From Agaribacillus aureus (GTDB lineage: Bacteria; Bacteroidota; Bacteroidia; Cytophagales; Cyclobacteriaceae): 64,000 nt of DNA. The notes under the pieces were generated by a model. The model saw only the letters and a program-made list of their open reading frames with translations, was not told the DNA's origin and did no database searches. A program made the translations under genes and the position numbers. The stretch lies in contig JAUJEB010000001.1 of the NCBI GenBank assembly GCA_030442055.1, positions 2,852,001-2,916,000 of the forward strand, written 5' to 3'. Below, one piece after another: positions 28,098 to 37,822 of the stretch; position 1 is the first letter of the stretch, and the number at the start of each line of letters is the position of its first letter.

Positions 28098-29468
28098 CTA
28101 GATAATTGCTAATATCTCCTGGATTAACGCTACCATGTATTCTCCCGACTGGGGGCCGGTCCAATTCATTTCCCGGGTTTCAGGCTTGCGAATAGTATTA
28201 TAGTATCGTTCCGGATTTACATAACCCATATAGTTACCATTAAAAGAAGTAATCATTAAGGAAATACCCTTTTCCTGGCAGATCGCTGCAAATTCGGGAT
28301 AAAATTCCCCGGAAAGCTCTACGGGTAAACCTAGCAGCACCGTATTACCGACCCTGAGGCAGGTAATATAGCTGGGTTCTTTACCCAGCACCCAATGAAA
28401 TAACCAGGGTCTTACCCGCCATCGATCTGTTATTCGAAAATGGGGTGACCTCAGGGAGACGGGCCATTGTGCGAATTTAAGTACAGTGGTGGAATCCATC
28501 TCAACTTCATCCTCAGACCCCGCTACATAGCTTGCCAGCTCTCTACTATATTGAAGCATCTTTTCATAAGCAAAGGAGCCCCTTCTGATAGGTGAATGAT
28601 TCCCCATGGCCCCCGCGGCAAATGAAGCAAATTTTATGGAGTCTATCCCGGTAAGAAAGGTTAAAAACGGACCCGGATAATCGGCAGACAGGCCATTGAT
28701 ATTTTTATCCATGTATACAGAATGCGCTGAAAAAGTAGTAAATACAGCCTGTTCCCCATTTTTATGTTGGATTTTTAATAACCTTATCTTGTCATCTAAC
28801 CTCGCGGTATCACTTAAGCGATTTCGAACCATATTCCTGGTAGACACCGATCCAAAACCAATCCTCGATGTCCCGGTATTTGCCTCTGCCTGTCGCAGGG
28901 ATTTCAAGGTCATTTGCCCCAGATAATCCAGCGTTTTTTTATCATTACCCCCTACAACCAGCTTTCCCAATAAACCTTTGGCCCAACCTCCGATACTTGA
29001 ATGCGTGTGGCTGGCTGTAAAATAGATCCCGGTTATTCCCAGGTCTGAGGTATTGATCCTCCTCGTAATCTCCCCGGCCAAATGAGGATGTATAATCCAC
29101 AGATCATAGCTGATGAGGGCAATTTTATGGCGATTGTTGGAAAAAATAAAGCTTCTTACAAAAACAGAATCGTAGATTGATTCATAAGGTTTCCGGCGAT
29201 TGCCGGTAAGCCTTACCGGGGTTGGTGGCGCAATGTTAGCCTGGCCCCAACCAATGCTTACCTTCCCGCCGGGATCACCGTGAATGACTTTTCCAATACT
29301 ATCCAGACCGGCTATTGTTTCCCGGTAAAATCCGGTATCCTGAAATGGTGTATCATCGACGGGGGTAAATAAAATCATCGCCAACCCCACTAAAATCAAA
29401 AAAAGTAACGCCAGCTTAAGCAGACGTTTTTTGTTTTTTTCTCCTTTTGACAGGCCGGGTGATTTCAA
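28098..29468 (-). CDS. Neutral/alkaline ceramidase-like protein, membrane anchored
   Basis: 456 aa with one N-terminal membrane helix (about 17-33). The body matches the N-terminal catalytic domain of neutral ceramidases: GWGQANIAPPTPVRLTG, then TASHTHSSIGGW with the paired His zinc ligands, FSAHSVYMD, SADYPGPF and AGAMGNHSPIRRG. The immunoglobulin-like C-terminal domain of full-size ceramidases (about 650-700 aa) is absent, as in many bacterial relatives. Likely hydrolysis of an amide in a lipid, possibly Bacteroidota sphingolipids; this is inference. Start TTG at 29468; no ATG is placed better. Confidence 0.75.
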   Translation of the reverse strand: MKSPGLSKGEKNKKRLLKLALLFLILVGLAMILFTPVDDTPFQDTGFYRETIAGLDSIGKVIHGDPGGKVSIGWGQANIAPPTPVRLTGNRRKPYESIYDSVFVRSFIFSNNRHKIALISYDLWIIHPHLAGEITRRINTSDLGITGIYFTASHTHSSIGGWAKGLLGKLVVGGNDKKTLDYLGQMTLKSLRQAEANTGTSRIGFGSVSTRNMVRNRLSDTARLDDKIRLLKIQHKNGEQAVFTTFSAHSVYMDKNINGLSADYPGPFLTFLTGIDSIKFASFAAGAMGNHSPIRRGSFAYEKMLQYSRELASYVAGSEDEVEMDSTTVLKFAQWPVSLRSPHFRITDRWRVRPWLFHWVLGKEPSYITCLRVGNTVLLGLPVELSGEFYPEFAAICQEKGISLMITSFNGNYMGYVNPERYYNTIRKPETREMNWTGPQSGEYMVALIQEILAII

Positions 29469-29713
29469 AGATATTTCCTGATTAGTAATGTAACGTTATA
29501 TTTATTTAAACCAGGCTTAGGACAGGTCTGGCTACTTATTTTTTACCGGATATCACGGCAGATAAAGTGCTGCGCCGCAGCCTGCCTGATCTACCGCAAT
29601 ATCCTGGAATATGTTAGACACCTACATGCAATCATCAGGAAAAATGAGCCAGGTGCAAAGTCAAAGGCTACTCATCTCCGCACATTGCCTAACGGTGCTT
29701 GTCATTACTGAGG

Positions 29714-31069
29714 CTATAAATACTGATTGATTATGTTCTCAAATAATTCCTGTTTGCCGCTTGTCATGGCAGGCTCGCCGTTGTTGTTACCGATAGCAGC
29801 CAGGGCTTCCAGCGTCATATTTCCATCTTCAAATGATTTACCATTATCTGTTGTAAACGAGCTGTAGCGGGTTTCCTTCAGGTTACTGTAACCAGATTTT
29901 TCAAGGATCTTATTGGCAATGATCAAGGCCCTTGCAAAGGCATCTATACCACCGATATGGGCGTGGAACAGATCATCAAGATCCGTTGAATTCCTTCTGG
30001 TCTTGGCATCGAAATTGACACCACCACCGCGCAATCCGCCAGCTTCCAAAAATACCAGTAAGGTTTCGACCAATTCATAAATGTTATTCGGAAATTGATC
30101 CGTATCCCAACCGTTCTGATAATCTCCCCGGTTGGCATCCATGCTTCCAAGCATACCCGCATCAGCAGCAACCTGCAATTCATGAGCAAAAGTATGCTGT
30201 GCCAATGTAGCATGATTGACCTCAAGGTTTAACTTAAAATCGTCCATTAAATCATACTGTCTCAGGAAGCCAATTACCGTGGCAGCGTCAAAGTCATATT
30301 GGTGTTTCGACGGTTCCATGGGCTTAGGTTCAATAAAAAAGTTACCCTTAAACCCCTGTTTTCTAGCATAGTCCTTCACCATATGTAAAAAGGTCGCAAA
30401 ATGATCCAGCTCCTTTTTCATGTTGGTGTTAAGTAAGGACATATAACCTTCTCTTCCACCCCAGAAAACATAATTCTCGCCATCTAATTTAATCGTTGTA
30501 TCAATGGCGTTCTTGACCTGGGCGCCGGCGTAGGCAACTACATCAAAGTCAGGATTTGTAACCGCTCCATTCATGTACCTGGGATTGGAAAAAAGGTTGG
30601 CCGTACCCCAGAGCAGCTTAACGCCGGACGCTTTTTGTTTTTCCAGGGCATAATCTGAAATTATCTCCAATCTCTTCCCGGACTCGCTTAAAGTTGCGCC
30701 TTCCTCAATTAGATCAAAATCGTGAAAACAATAATAGGGAACCGACAATTTGGTGATGAACTCGAAGGCTGCATCCATTTTGTCCTTGGCTTGTTGAATA
30801 GGGTCATCAGCTTGTAACCAGGGGAAATTTTTAGTTGGCAATCCAAACGGATCTGCGCCCGTACCGCAGAATGTATGCCAATAGGCTACGGCAAACCTGA
30901 AGTGATCCTTCATGGTTTTTCCGGCTATTAATTTATTTTCATCATAATATTTAAAGGCAAATGGATTGTCAGAGTTATTTCCCTCGTAGGATATTTTATC
31001 TATTCCTTTAAAATATTCCTTCTCACCAATGGTTACTGGCAATGTCTCGGTTGAATTGTTACTGCTCAT
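29714..31069 (-). CDS. xylA: Xylose isomerase
   Basis: 451 aa. TIM-barrel isomerase converting D-xylose to D-xylulose. Family blocks present: [44 protein letters not shown] (metal Glu), [19 protein letters not shown] (metal Glu and His), [19 protein letters not shown] and [13 protein letters not shown]. This is the longer class II type. It lies 17 bp downstream of xylB in one operon. No xylose transporter or XylR regulator is next to it. Confidence 0.97.
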   Translation of the reverse strand: MSSNNSTETLPVTIGEKEYFKGIDKISYEGNNSDNPFAFKYYDENKLIAGKTMKDHFRFAVAYWHTFCGTGADPFGLPTKNFPWLQADDPIQQAKDKMDAAFEFITKLSVPYYCFHDFDLIEEGATLSESGKRLEIISDYALEKQKASGVKLLWGTANLFSNPRYMNGAVTNPDFDVVAYAGAQVKNAIDTTIKLDGENYVFWGGREGYMSLLNTNMKKELDHFATFLHMVKDYARKQGFKGNFFIEPKPMEPSKHQYDFDAATVIGFLRQYDLMDDFKLNLEVNHATLAQHTFAHELQVAADAGMLGSMDANRGDYQNGWDTDQFPNNIYELVETLLVFLEAGGLRGGGVNFDAKTRRNSTDLDDLFHAHIGGIDAFARALIIANKILEKSGYSNLKETRYSSFTTDNGKSFEDGNMTLEALAAIGNNNGEPAMTSGKQELFENIINQYL

Positions 31070-31086
31070 ATTGTCTTTATATAACG

Positions 31087-32574
31087 TTATTTTAATATTT
31101 TTTCTAAATCATGTTTCCAGACCTGATAGGCGTCCTGATATATCCTTCGGTCAGTGTTGGGCTGAAAGGAATTTACTACTTTCAAACCGGAATTGGCTTC
31201 TCTGAGATCGCGGTAATGGCCTGTCGCGATCCCAGCTGCTTTGGCGGCCCCGACAGCGCCGGTAGCATCCACCACCTCGATACTGCAATCCAGCAAGCTG
31301 GCAATTGTTTGGGAAAAAATGGTGGACTGGAATAAGTTGTCATTACCTACCCTGATCAACTGAATATTTAGCCCCATTTCCTTAAGTATGTCAATACCAT
31401 AAATAAATGAAAAAGCAATCCCTTCCAGGGAAGCTCTCACCATATGGGCTTGTTTATGCCTGTTGAAATTAAGATTGATAAATTGGGCCCCGACATTTTT
31501 ATTACTTAGGATTCTTTCCGCACCATTGCCAAATGGAATAATGCGCAAGTCGTCAGCGCCAACAGGAATACTTTGCGCCATTTTTTCCAAATCTTCGTAG
31601 GTAACATCCTGGTCAGCCATGTGTTTTTTTATCCAGCTGTAGGCTATGCCTGCCCCATTAATGCAAAGTAATATGCCAATTCTGGCCTTTTCCACTTCGT
31701 GGTTAACATGAACAAACGCATTTACTCTTGACGCTGGATCATAGGCAGGCTCATCAGTTATACCGTAAACCACTCCGGAGGTGCCTCCGGTGGCGGCAAT
31801 TTCCCCAGGCTCAAGCACATTAAGACACATGGCGTTGTTGGGCTGGTCTCCGGCACGATACGTTACCGGGGTGCCTGGCTTTAACCCCAGGGCGGTCGCA
31901 GCAACTTCTGTCAATTCACCCTGATGGCCGCAAGTGGGTATCAATTCGGGAATCATATCTTCAGAAAGACCAAAATGGTCAAATAAAAACGAGGCGGGCT
32001 TGTTGCTGGTAAAGTCCCACATAATCCCTTCCGAGAGGCCCGACATAGTGGTTAAGATCTGGTCGGTCATTTTCATAGCAATGAAATCGCCAGGGAGCAT
32101 AAACTTATCGATCTGTGTATATAACTCCGGCTCGTGCTCTTTTACCCACTTTAGCTTCGAGGCTGTAAAGTTGCCTGGAGAATTTAAAAGTGTTTGTAAA
32201 CATTGATCCTCTCCCAACGTCTGAAAAGCCTTGTCGCCAATTTCAACAGCACGGCTGTCACACCAGATAATGGAAGGTCTTAACACGTTTTTGTTTTTGT
32301 CCACCACTACCAAGCCGTGCATCTGATAGGCGATGCCTATTCCTTTTATCTCTTCGGGCCTGACCTGATTATTTCCGGCTAAAAGTTTTTTTGTTGCAGT
32401 GCACAAATGCTCCCACCAGGTTTCCGGATCTTGTTCAGCCCATCCCATTTCTACCGCCGCAATTTCCATTTCCACCTCGGGGTGCTGAACGACGTCAATC
32501 ACCTCCTTGGTATCAATAGCAACCAGCGCGGCTTTGATGGAAGAACTGCCAATATCGTATCCTACTAAATACAT
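31087..32574 (-). CDS. xylB: Xylulokinase
   Basis: 495 aa FGGY-family sugar kinase phosphorylating D-xylulose. The N-terminal phosphate loop is [13 protein letters not shown]; the central catalytic segment [16 protein letters not shown] contains the catalytic Asp; [12 protein letters not shown] and [14 protein letters not shown] complete the ATP site. ATG start at 32574, with a good -7 box about 50 nt upstream. First gene of the xylBA operon. Confidence 0.95.
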   Translation of the reverse strand: MYLVGYDIGSSSIKAALVAIDTKEVIDVVQHPEVEMEIAAVEMGWAEQDPETWWEHLCTATKKLLAGNNQVRPEEIKGIGIAYQMHGLVVVDKNKNVLRPSIIWCDSRAVEIGDKAFQTLGEDQCLQTLLNSPGNFTASKLKWVKEHEPELYTQIDKFMLPGDFIAMKMTDQILTTMSGLSEGIMWDFTSNKPASFLFDHFGLSEDMIPELIPTCGHQGELTEVAATALGLKPGTPVTYRAGDQPNNAMCLNVLEPGEIAATGGTSGVVYGITDEPAYDPASRVNAFVHVNHEVEKARIGILLCINGAGIAYSWIKKHMADQDVTYEDLEKMAQSIPVGADDLRIIPFGNGAERILSNKNVGAQFINLNFNRHKQAHMVRASLEGIAFSFIYGIDILKEMGLNIQLIRVGNDNLFQSTIFSQTIASLLDCSIEVVDATGAVGAAKAAGIATGHYRDLREANSGLKVVNSFQPNTDRRIYQDAYQVWKHDLEKILK

Positions 32575-32624
32575 TTAAAATATGTCCGATTGAAATCTCA
32601 ACTATGAAAAAATTTTTGTAGGAC

Positions 32625-32632
32625 CAAATATA
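32625..32632 (-). promoter_or_regulatory. Putative -7 box (TATATTTG) of the xylBA operon
   Basis: On the minus strand the sequence is TATATTTG, a full match to TAnnTTTG, about 50 nt upstream of the xylB ATG. Candidate TTTG elements lie upstream, but at about 12 nt, shorter than the usual -33 spacing. Confidence 0.4.
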
Positions 32633-32881
32633 ACAGATTCAAAACAAATTAATGATATACTGTCAGATGATTTGGCAATATAAGACGGCCACAAATTCCG
32701 ATGGGGTAGCGGAAGTCAACAATCAATGCACTGCGGGTAAAATATAAAATTAAAAAGTCTTAAGATGTGGGAAAGAGCCGGGCCAGTTTAACTTAAAGCC
32801 CAGGGTCCAGGATTTGTCAGATTAATTGGGGAATGTAGTTATTTGATAAAATTGACCGATGGTTTGATCTCGAAATATGAC

Positions 32882-32921
32882 AAAAAGAAAATGGCCATCC
32901 AAACTGGTCGAACGGCCATTT
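32882..32921 (-). terminator. Rho-independent terminator after the beta-barrel gene
   Basis: On the minus strand the stem AAATGGCC/GGCCATTT (32889-32896 and 32914-32921) has a 17-nt loop and is followed by TTCTTTTTG. It lies 33 bp beyond the stop of the 306-aa gene. Confidence 0.8.
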
Positions 32922-32953
32922 AATTACTAGTTTAAAAAATGGATTGATGTATC

Positions 32954-33874
32954 TTAAAATTTCAAGTGAACGCCAAAATTAAGCCCCATGCTGCCTGCAT
33001 TTACGTATTGAACAGGAACCGTTCTGGGCTCATTGGTTGGTGGTTCAGTAATCATTGATGCCTGAAAAGAATCTGAAAAAATGAATTGTTTGGAAGAAAC
33101 AGGAAGGTTTTCCAATTGTTGTCCGGGAACAGGGTTGGAAGTGCCGCCAGAAATGGCCACTGTGCTGAATTCTTCGATTTCGCCTTCCTTTGCATCGATT
33201 GTAAAATTTCTGAATTCCAATTCACCGAATAAGCTGATTTTTTCATTGATCGGAAATAAGGCGCCAATGGCACCGGCATACCCTATACTAAAATTGGGCT
33301 CCACCACCGTTTGTGCAGCTACCCTGATATCTGTGCCAGGGCCTCCACCACCGGGTACGTCGACTGAGGTATCCACATATAATTTACCTGTAGCCGTCAG
33401 TACCAATCCAGCTCTTACGTAGGGGTTAACACCGGAAAATCCGGGATCTATCACCAATGATGGGCTTAGCAGTACACCATTTAAATAACCTGTAGCCTCT
33501 TCTGAGGAAATGGCGTCCTGATATTTACCTATCGTTTTTTCATCTCCCTTTAAATAAACAATCCCTAACTCTACAGCCAGGTAATTATTGATAATATAAC
33601 CGCCGGTAAGATCTATCTCCAGACCACCTCCAAAAGTACCACTAATATCTTCAACTGTCGCTAAACCACTGCTGTTTATATTTATATCCAGAGAAGGAAC
33701 GATGCTGGTGAGTCCGTTAGGATCTGCATCAATAAATCTTGTTTTGCCTGCCTGTAATTTGTAGCCGCCGCCGGCTTTGAGGTAGAATTTTTGTGCTACC
33801 CCTTCATAGCTGATTAATAATAGAGATATGCAAACCAATAATATGTTGCATTTTAATCTTTTTCCAATTCCCAT
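32954..33874 (-). CDS. Outer membrane beta-barrel protein
   Basis: 306 aa. Signal peptide (hydrophobic about 9-24, cleavage near GVAQ). The mature part alternates short amphipathic strands with Gly-rich turns (KFYLKAGGGYKL, IGYAGAIGALFPI, ISLFGELEFRNF) and ends in the strand LNFGVHLKF with a terminal Phe, the signal used by the BAM machinery. Resembles the small OmpW/OmpA-like porin-fold proteins common in the phylum; substrate unknown. Monocistronic, with its own terminator. Confidence 0.75.
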   Translation of the reverse strand: MGIGKRLKCNILLVCISLLLISYEGVAQKFYLKAGGGYKLQAGKTRFIDADPNGLTSIVPSLDININSSGLATVEDISGTFGGGLEIDLTGGYIINNYLAVELGIVYLKGDEKTIGKYQDAISSEEATGYLNGVLLSPSLVIDPGFSGVNPYVRAGLVLTATGKLYVDTSVDVPGGGGPGTDIRVAAQTVVEPNFSIGYAGAIGALFPINEKISLFGELEFRNFTIDAKEGEIEEFSTVAISGGTSNPVPGQQLENLPVSSKQFIFSDSFQASMITEPPTNEPRTVPVQYVNAGSMGLNFGVHLKF

Positions 33875-34459
33875 GATCGATTTGATTTGATAAAATTTAA
33901 ATTTACTATGCCGGCAAATTAAGGCATTTGGTGATCCTTATTATGAAAATTAGCAATGGTTCATAACATGTGTTTTATTCACCTTTGTTTCAGTAGGTTA
34001 TCGTTCAGGATCGGGGCATAAAGTCGAATAAATCGACAATGCATTTCAATTATCCCATAAATGTCAAAGATTATGACATTTTGAGGGTGATTTTAAATGT
34101 GTCAAATCCACAGTAACCCATGACGATTTCACATTTTCTTCATGGAAGCTTAAATTTATGACATCTGCCTGTGGGGGTGTTTTGGTAAAAATCATCTCTC
34201 ATCATACCACGCCAATAAACGCTTCGGGAAACAGACCAGTGGCTACCTTCTCCAACAGCATTTGAGGGTGTTATAACGGCATTGGTACCCCTGGATTGCG
34301 GCGACAATTACGGCCTCGTTAGTGTAATGGCAACCTGGATCCAATGTTATCTGCATTTTAAATTGGCAGGGAAAAGGGTGCGAAACGCATCGAATTGATT
34401 ATATTTATTTTTGCTTTGATCAAAATGTTACCCAAAATAAATCAAAAACTTCCCAGGAG
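33875..34459. other. Long divergent intergenic region with small inverted repeats
   Basis: 585 bp between the barrel gene (minus) and the PHP gene (plus). No frame of note. AATGTCA/TGACATT forms a 7-bp hairpin at 34060-34080, and GTCGA/TCGAC a 5-bp one at 34023-34037. The string TATGACAT recurs about 85 bp further right, so a regulator site is possible. A -7 box lies at its right end. Confidence 0.45.
34406..34413 (+). promoter_or_regulatory. Putative -7 box (TATTTTTG) of the PHP lipoprotein gene
   Basis: Full match to TAnnTTTG, 46 nt upstream of the ATG at 34460. No TTTG at the -33 distance, so confidence is limited. Confidence 0.33.
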
Positions 34460-35656
34460 ATGAAAATAAATCGGTTTGTTACTTTCTTTTTAATCATTAT
34501 CCTTCTAAACACCACCTGCAGCAGCAAGAAAGAGACCAGGCGCTGGTACAAAGGCAATCTACACACCCATTCCTACTGGAGCGACGGGGATGAGTTCCCG
34601 GAAATGATCATGGACTGGTACAAATCCCATGGCTATCACTTTGTGGCCTTATCAGATCATAACATCCTGGCCGAAGGTGAAAAATGGAAGAATATATCAA
34701 CCAGTATTATTCGGGAAAAAGGATTCAAAAAATATCTTGAAAAATACGGGGAGGATTGGGTAGTCTATAAAGAAGATTCGTCAGGAATTAGTGTAAAGCT
34801 TAAAACTTTCGAAGAATATGTGCCCTTGTTTGAGGAGGCAGAGAAATTCCATATTCTGCAGGGCGAAGAAATTACCACCAGCTTTGGCAAAAAGCCTATT
34901 CATATCAATGCCAGCAACATTCAACATTTAATTATCCCAAAAGACGGAGCAAATGTGACTGAAGTCATGCAGAATAATATTGATGCCGTTTTGGAACAGC
35001 GGGAAAAAACCGGAGTTCCTATTCTCCCGCACATCAATCACCCTAATTTTCACTATGGGATTTCCGCCCAGGATATCATTGGTTTAAAAGGGGAACGATT
35101 TTTTGAGGTATATAACGGACATCCTCATGTGCGTAATTTAGGCGATTCGGCACATATCTCCACTGAGGAAATGTGGGATGTCATCAACCTGGCTTATTTT
35201 AAAAACAACCAACCGCTGATTTATGGAATTGCTACCGACGACAGTCATAGCTACCATCAATTTGGCACCGAATACAGTAATGCAGGCCGAGGCTGGGTAA
35301 TGGTAGCAGCCAAAGCCTTACAAGCCGACTCTTTAATAAATGCGATGGAACGTGGAGAATTTTACGCTTCTACAGGCGTGGTACTAAAAGATGTCGATTA
35401 TTCCCATCATCAATTAACCATTGAGGTAGCGCCGGAACCTGGCATTGAATATGAAATACAATTCATAGGCGCTAACAATCAAGAAAACCAGGCAAACATC
35501 CTGAAAAAAGAATCCGGCAATATCGCAGAGTTTACAATAACCGAAGAACATCAATTTGTAAGGGCGAAAGTCATTTCGACCAAGTTAAAAGAAAACCCAA
35601 ATGTAGAAGGGGAATATGAAGTTGCCTGGACGCAGCCGGTGCGTTACATCAACTAA
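34460..35656 (+). CDS. PHP-domain metal-dependent phosphoesterase lipoprotein
   Basis: 398 aa. Lipobox ILLNTTC|S is followed by the PHP motif GNLHTHSYWSDGDEFPEM (HxH metal ligands and Asp), then HFVALSDHN, LQGEEIT, PHINHPNF and ATDDSHSY, which complete the trinuclear metal site. The C-terminal 70 residues form a separate beta-rich domain. Family members hydrolyse phosphate esters or related bonds outside the cytoplasm; substrate unknown. A purine-rich GGAG abuts the ATG. The next gene is convergent, with a 15-bp gap. Confidence 0.85.
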   Translation: MKINRFVTFFLIIILLNTTCSSKKETRRWYKGNLHTHSYWSDGDEFPEMIMDWYKSHGYHFVALSDHNILAEGEKWKNISTSIIREKGFKKYLEKYGEDWVVYKEDSSGISVKLKTFEEYVPLFEEAEKFHILQGEEITTSFGKKPIHINASNIQHLIIPKDGANVTEVMQNNIDAVLEQREKTGVPILPHINHPNFHYGISAQDIIGLKGERFFEVYNGHPHVRNLGDSAHISTEEMWDVINLAYFKNNQPLIYGIATDDSHSYHQFGTEYSNAGRGWVMVAAKALQADSLINAMERGEFYASTGVVLKDVDYSHHQLTIEVAPEPGIEYEIQFIGANNQENQANILKKESGNIAEFTITEEHQFVRAKVISTKLKENPNVEGEYEVAWTQPVRYIN

Positions 35657-35671
35657 TTCGGCGGTTTTTCT

Positions 35672-36280
35672 TTATTTTCTTAACTTACCATTAAAAACAC
35701 TGACTTTCGAATTGAATGGATTACCCGAGGACCTCCGGAAAGAGACCACCTGCCCCACATGCCAGATGGCATCGGCAATTGGCCCGTTAATAAGGTTCCA
35801 AAACGGATATTCCGTCGTATTTTCATCCCTTTTATAAACGATTTTATTTTTCTCCATATCCTTCCCGTTTTCGGATTTAAGGAGATCACTCGCCCTTTTG
35901 AAATTCTGCAATGTTTTTTCCCTTAGCTGTTGAAAAGTCAATTCGGATTTTTCTTTCGATCCGTCATTAGGCTTACGGTCCGGAGCGTTAACAATCAGCC
36001 GGGATAACCCATAAATGTGATCCAACGTCTCTCTGGTGGTTCTTGCCATTTCACTCGGTTTAAACTTTAGATCTTCTTCTCTCAGACCTTCGGTTGCCCA
36101 GTAATATCTGAAGCCCAATGCATCAATCATCCTGGCGCTTACGTTGCCGGCGGTATAAGTGTGGGGATATTCAGGAATTTGATAGTAAGGCAGATCCGAC
36201 TCCCGGGCATCGCTATTTTGAGCTGTTGTCTCTTGCATAAATAGAATGGAAAATATAAGGCAGGTGAAAAAACGTTTCAT
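35672..36280 (-). CDS. Exported DinB-like metal-binding protein
   Basis: 202 aa. Signal peptide (FFTCLIFSILFMQETTAQ) followed by a four-helix DinB/YfiT-like fold: a first His in TRETLDHIYGLSR and a second in ADAIWHVGQVVSFRR, matching the metal-ligand helices of the family. Most DinB proteins are cytoplasmic thiol-dependent enzymes; the export signal makes this a periplasmic variant. Substrate unknown. The ATG start gives a clean signal peptide. Confidence 0.75.
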   Translation of the reverse strand: MKRFFTCLIFSILFMQETTAQNSDARESDLPYYQIPEYPHTYTAGNVSARMIDALGFRYYWATEGLREEDLKFKPSEMARTTRETLDHIYGLSRLIVNAPDRKPNDGSKEKSELTFQQLREKTLQNFKRASDLLKSENGKDMEKNKIVYKRDENTTEYPFWNLINGPIADAIWHVGQVVSFRRSSGNPFNSKVSVFNGKLRK

Positions 36281-36602
36281 ATAACAAATGGGTATAAAAT
36301 TGAAGTCTGCAATTTAAGTAGTTCAAATCTAAAAAATTACCTGACAAAAAAGTGGAACGAAGTGCAAAAGATCCCTAATAGCTATTCCCTAATCGCAAAA
36401 TAGCCAGTAAACTACCGACATTTGGGCGATGCTACTATGGTGAAAGGCGCTTTATGTATTCTATACAACAGTATTTGACAAAATGTACCCGACAGCTGTT
36501 ACCCACCTTTCAAATTGAGGTATTAAATGGCTATTTTTATTATGGTGGGACTATTTGAGCATCCTGCTGTTTTCGGAATTTTCCATAAAGTGTCTCCGGC
36601 CT
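36281..36602. other. Divergent intergenic region, no gene seen
   Basis: About 322 bp between the DinB gene (minus) and the channel gene (plus). The channel frame is open back to a TTG at 36555, but the shorter ATG start is preferred. No hairpin with a stem over 7 bp, no tRNA fold and no consensus -7 box was found. Confidence 0.45.
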
Positions 36603-37367
36603 ATGATCAGCCTAAAAAAAAGATTTTATAAAATTGTTTATCCCTCGGACTCTCGAAAAGACCCAAACTTCACTTTCGATGTGGTTATTATCACTTTGAT
36701 TCTGCTCAATGTCCTGGCAGTAATTATTGAGTCCGTACCCGAGATAAACGCCAGGTTTCAGCGCGGATTTGAAAGATTTGAAATCTTTTCCGTCGTCGTC
36801 TTTACTTTGGAGTACCTCATCAGGTTATGGACCTGCACAGAAATGGAGGCTTATAAAAAACCGGTTACCGGCAGGCTTAAATGGTCTTTGACCCCGATGG
36901 CACTTATTGATTTATTGGCAGTTTTGCCATTTTACCTACCCTTCATTGGTGTTGACCTCAGGTTCATCAGGATTTTCAGGCTGTTCAGAATATTCAGGCT
37001 GTTAAAAATAGCCAGATACACTTCGGCATTATACCTTATCAGAAAGATATTGGTAAATAAAAAAGAAGAGCTTTTTGTCACTTTGCTTTTTAGTGTGTCA
37101 CTGCTGATCGTATTTTCAACCCTGATGTTTTATGCAGAAAGACAGGCCCAGCCGGAGGTGTTTACCAGTATTCCAAAATCCATGTGGTGGGCAGTAATTA
37201 CCCTTACATCTGTCGGTTATGGAGACATTTATCCCATCACAACCCTGGGCAGAATTCTTGGTGGCCTGATTGCCATATCCGGCATTGGTCTTTTCGCGCT
37301 GCCGACCGGCATATTAGCTTCCGGATTTTCTGACGAAATAGCAAAAAGGAAAAACCCTGGTAAATGA
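36603..37367 (+). CDS. Voltage-gated potassium channel (Kv-type, six helices)
   Basis: 254 aa from the ATG at 36603; a TTG start at 36555 would add 16 residues. S1-S4 voltage sensor followed by pore helices S5-P-S6. S4 carries a basic residue at every third position (R120, R123, R126, R129, R132, K135, R138). The selectivity filter is TSVGYGD (202-208), a K+ filter. S6 holds GIGLFALPTGILASGF. It ends soon after S6, with no cytoplasmic regulatory domain. It should conduct K+ on depolarisation. Confidence 0.92.
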   Translation: MISLKKRFYKIVYPSDSRKDPNFTFDVVIITLILLNVLAVIIESVPEINARFQRGFERFEIFSVVVFTLEYLIRLWTCTEMEAYKKPVTGRLKWSLTPMALIDLLAVLPFYLPFIGVDLRFIRIFRLFRIFRLLKIARYTSALYLIRKILVNKKEELFVTLLFSVSLLIVFSTLMFYAERQAQPEVFTSIPKSMWWAVITLTSVGYGDIYPITTLGRILGGLIAISGIGLFALPTGILASGFSDEIAKRKNPGK

Positions 37368-37371
37368 AATT

Positions 37372-37719
37372 TCAGGTAGCTATCATTTCCTCGGTTGAAC
37401 AAACATTATCCAGGTTATTGACGCCCCATGTGTTCAGTACTCTAAATACAGGTTGCAAACTTTTACCTTTTTCAGAGATCACATATTCTACCTTAGGCGG
37501 AATAGTTGGAAAGGGTTTTCTTTCGATTAATCCATCGGCACATAACTCCTTTAAGTGCTGGGTCAGCATCTTTCTACTGATATTGGGGATCAAACGCTGG
37601 AGTTCTCCGTACCTTTTACTTTCTGTAAATAAATAACTAAGAATACAAGGTTTCCATTTGGCAGAAAAAACTTTTAAAGTTTCTATAACGGCACATCGCT
37701 GTTTTGGATCCATTCTCAT
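37372..37719 (-). CDS. HxlR family transcriptional regulator
   Basis: 115 aa winged helix-turn-helix. Conserved family blocks: FSAKWKPCILSYLF, KRYGELQRLIPNISRKMLTQHLKEL and DGLIERKPFPTIPPKVEYVISEKGKSL. A Cys at residue 9 (KQRCAV) lies at the position of the redox-active cysteine found in many HxlR/YodB proteins, so redox sensing is possible. It faces the DUF3291 gene across 103 bp containing a palindrome, so it probably controls that gene and itself. Confidence 0.92.
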   Translation of the reverse strand: MRMDPKQRCAVIETLKVFSAKWKPCILSYLFTESKRYGELQRLIPNISRKMLTQHLKELCADGLIERKPFPTIPPKVEYVISEKGKSLQPVFRVLNTWGVNNLDNVCSTEEMIAT

Positions 37720-37750
37720 AAATTATACATTTTAGTTCCTATGGAAGCAT

Positions 37751-37791
37751 AAAGTAACTACTTGTTTTGCACGCAAAAGTGCTTTTACTTT
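37751..37791. promoter_or_regulatory. Candidate HxlR operator: nested palindromes
   Basis: In the gap between the divergent hxlR-type and DUF3291 genes. Inner palindrome TTTTGC-AC-GCAAAA (37765-37778) is perfect over 6 bp per arm. Outer arms AAAGTAA (37751-37757) and TTACTTT (37785-37791) are also complementary. HxlR dimers bind two-fold symmetric sites, so this is the most likely operator. Assignment is by position and symmetry only. Confidence 0.45.
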
Positions 37792-37822
37792 ACCTCATCG
37801 AATTTAATCATTTTCCTTATCA

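Larger units (their letters stand above)
32575..32953. other. Intergenic region between xylB and the beta-barrel gene
   Basis: 379 bp without a gene. The xylB-proximal end holds a -7 box (32625-32632) and the barrel-proximal end holds the terminator of the barrel gene (32882-32921). The roughly 250 bp between them shows no frame, repeat or tRNA fold that I can support. Confidence 0.5.

Noticed and set aside
32575-32953. tRNA or small RNA in the xylB upstream gap
   Set aside because: No cloverleaf, CCA-type end or stable structure beyond the barrel-gene terminator was found.
36555-36602. Longer N-terminus of the K+ channel from TTG
   Set aside because: The extra 16 residues add nothing conserved, and an ATG at 36603 precedes the normal N-terminal segment.
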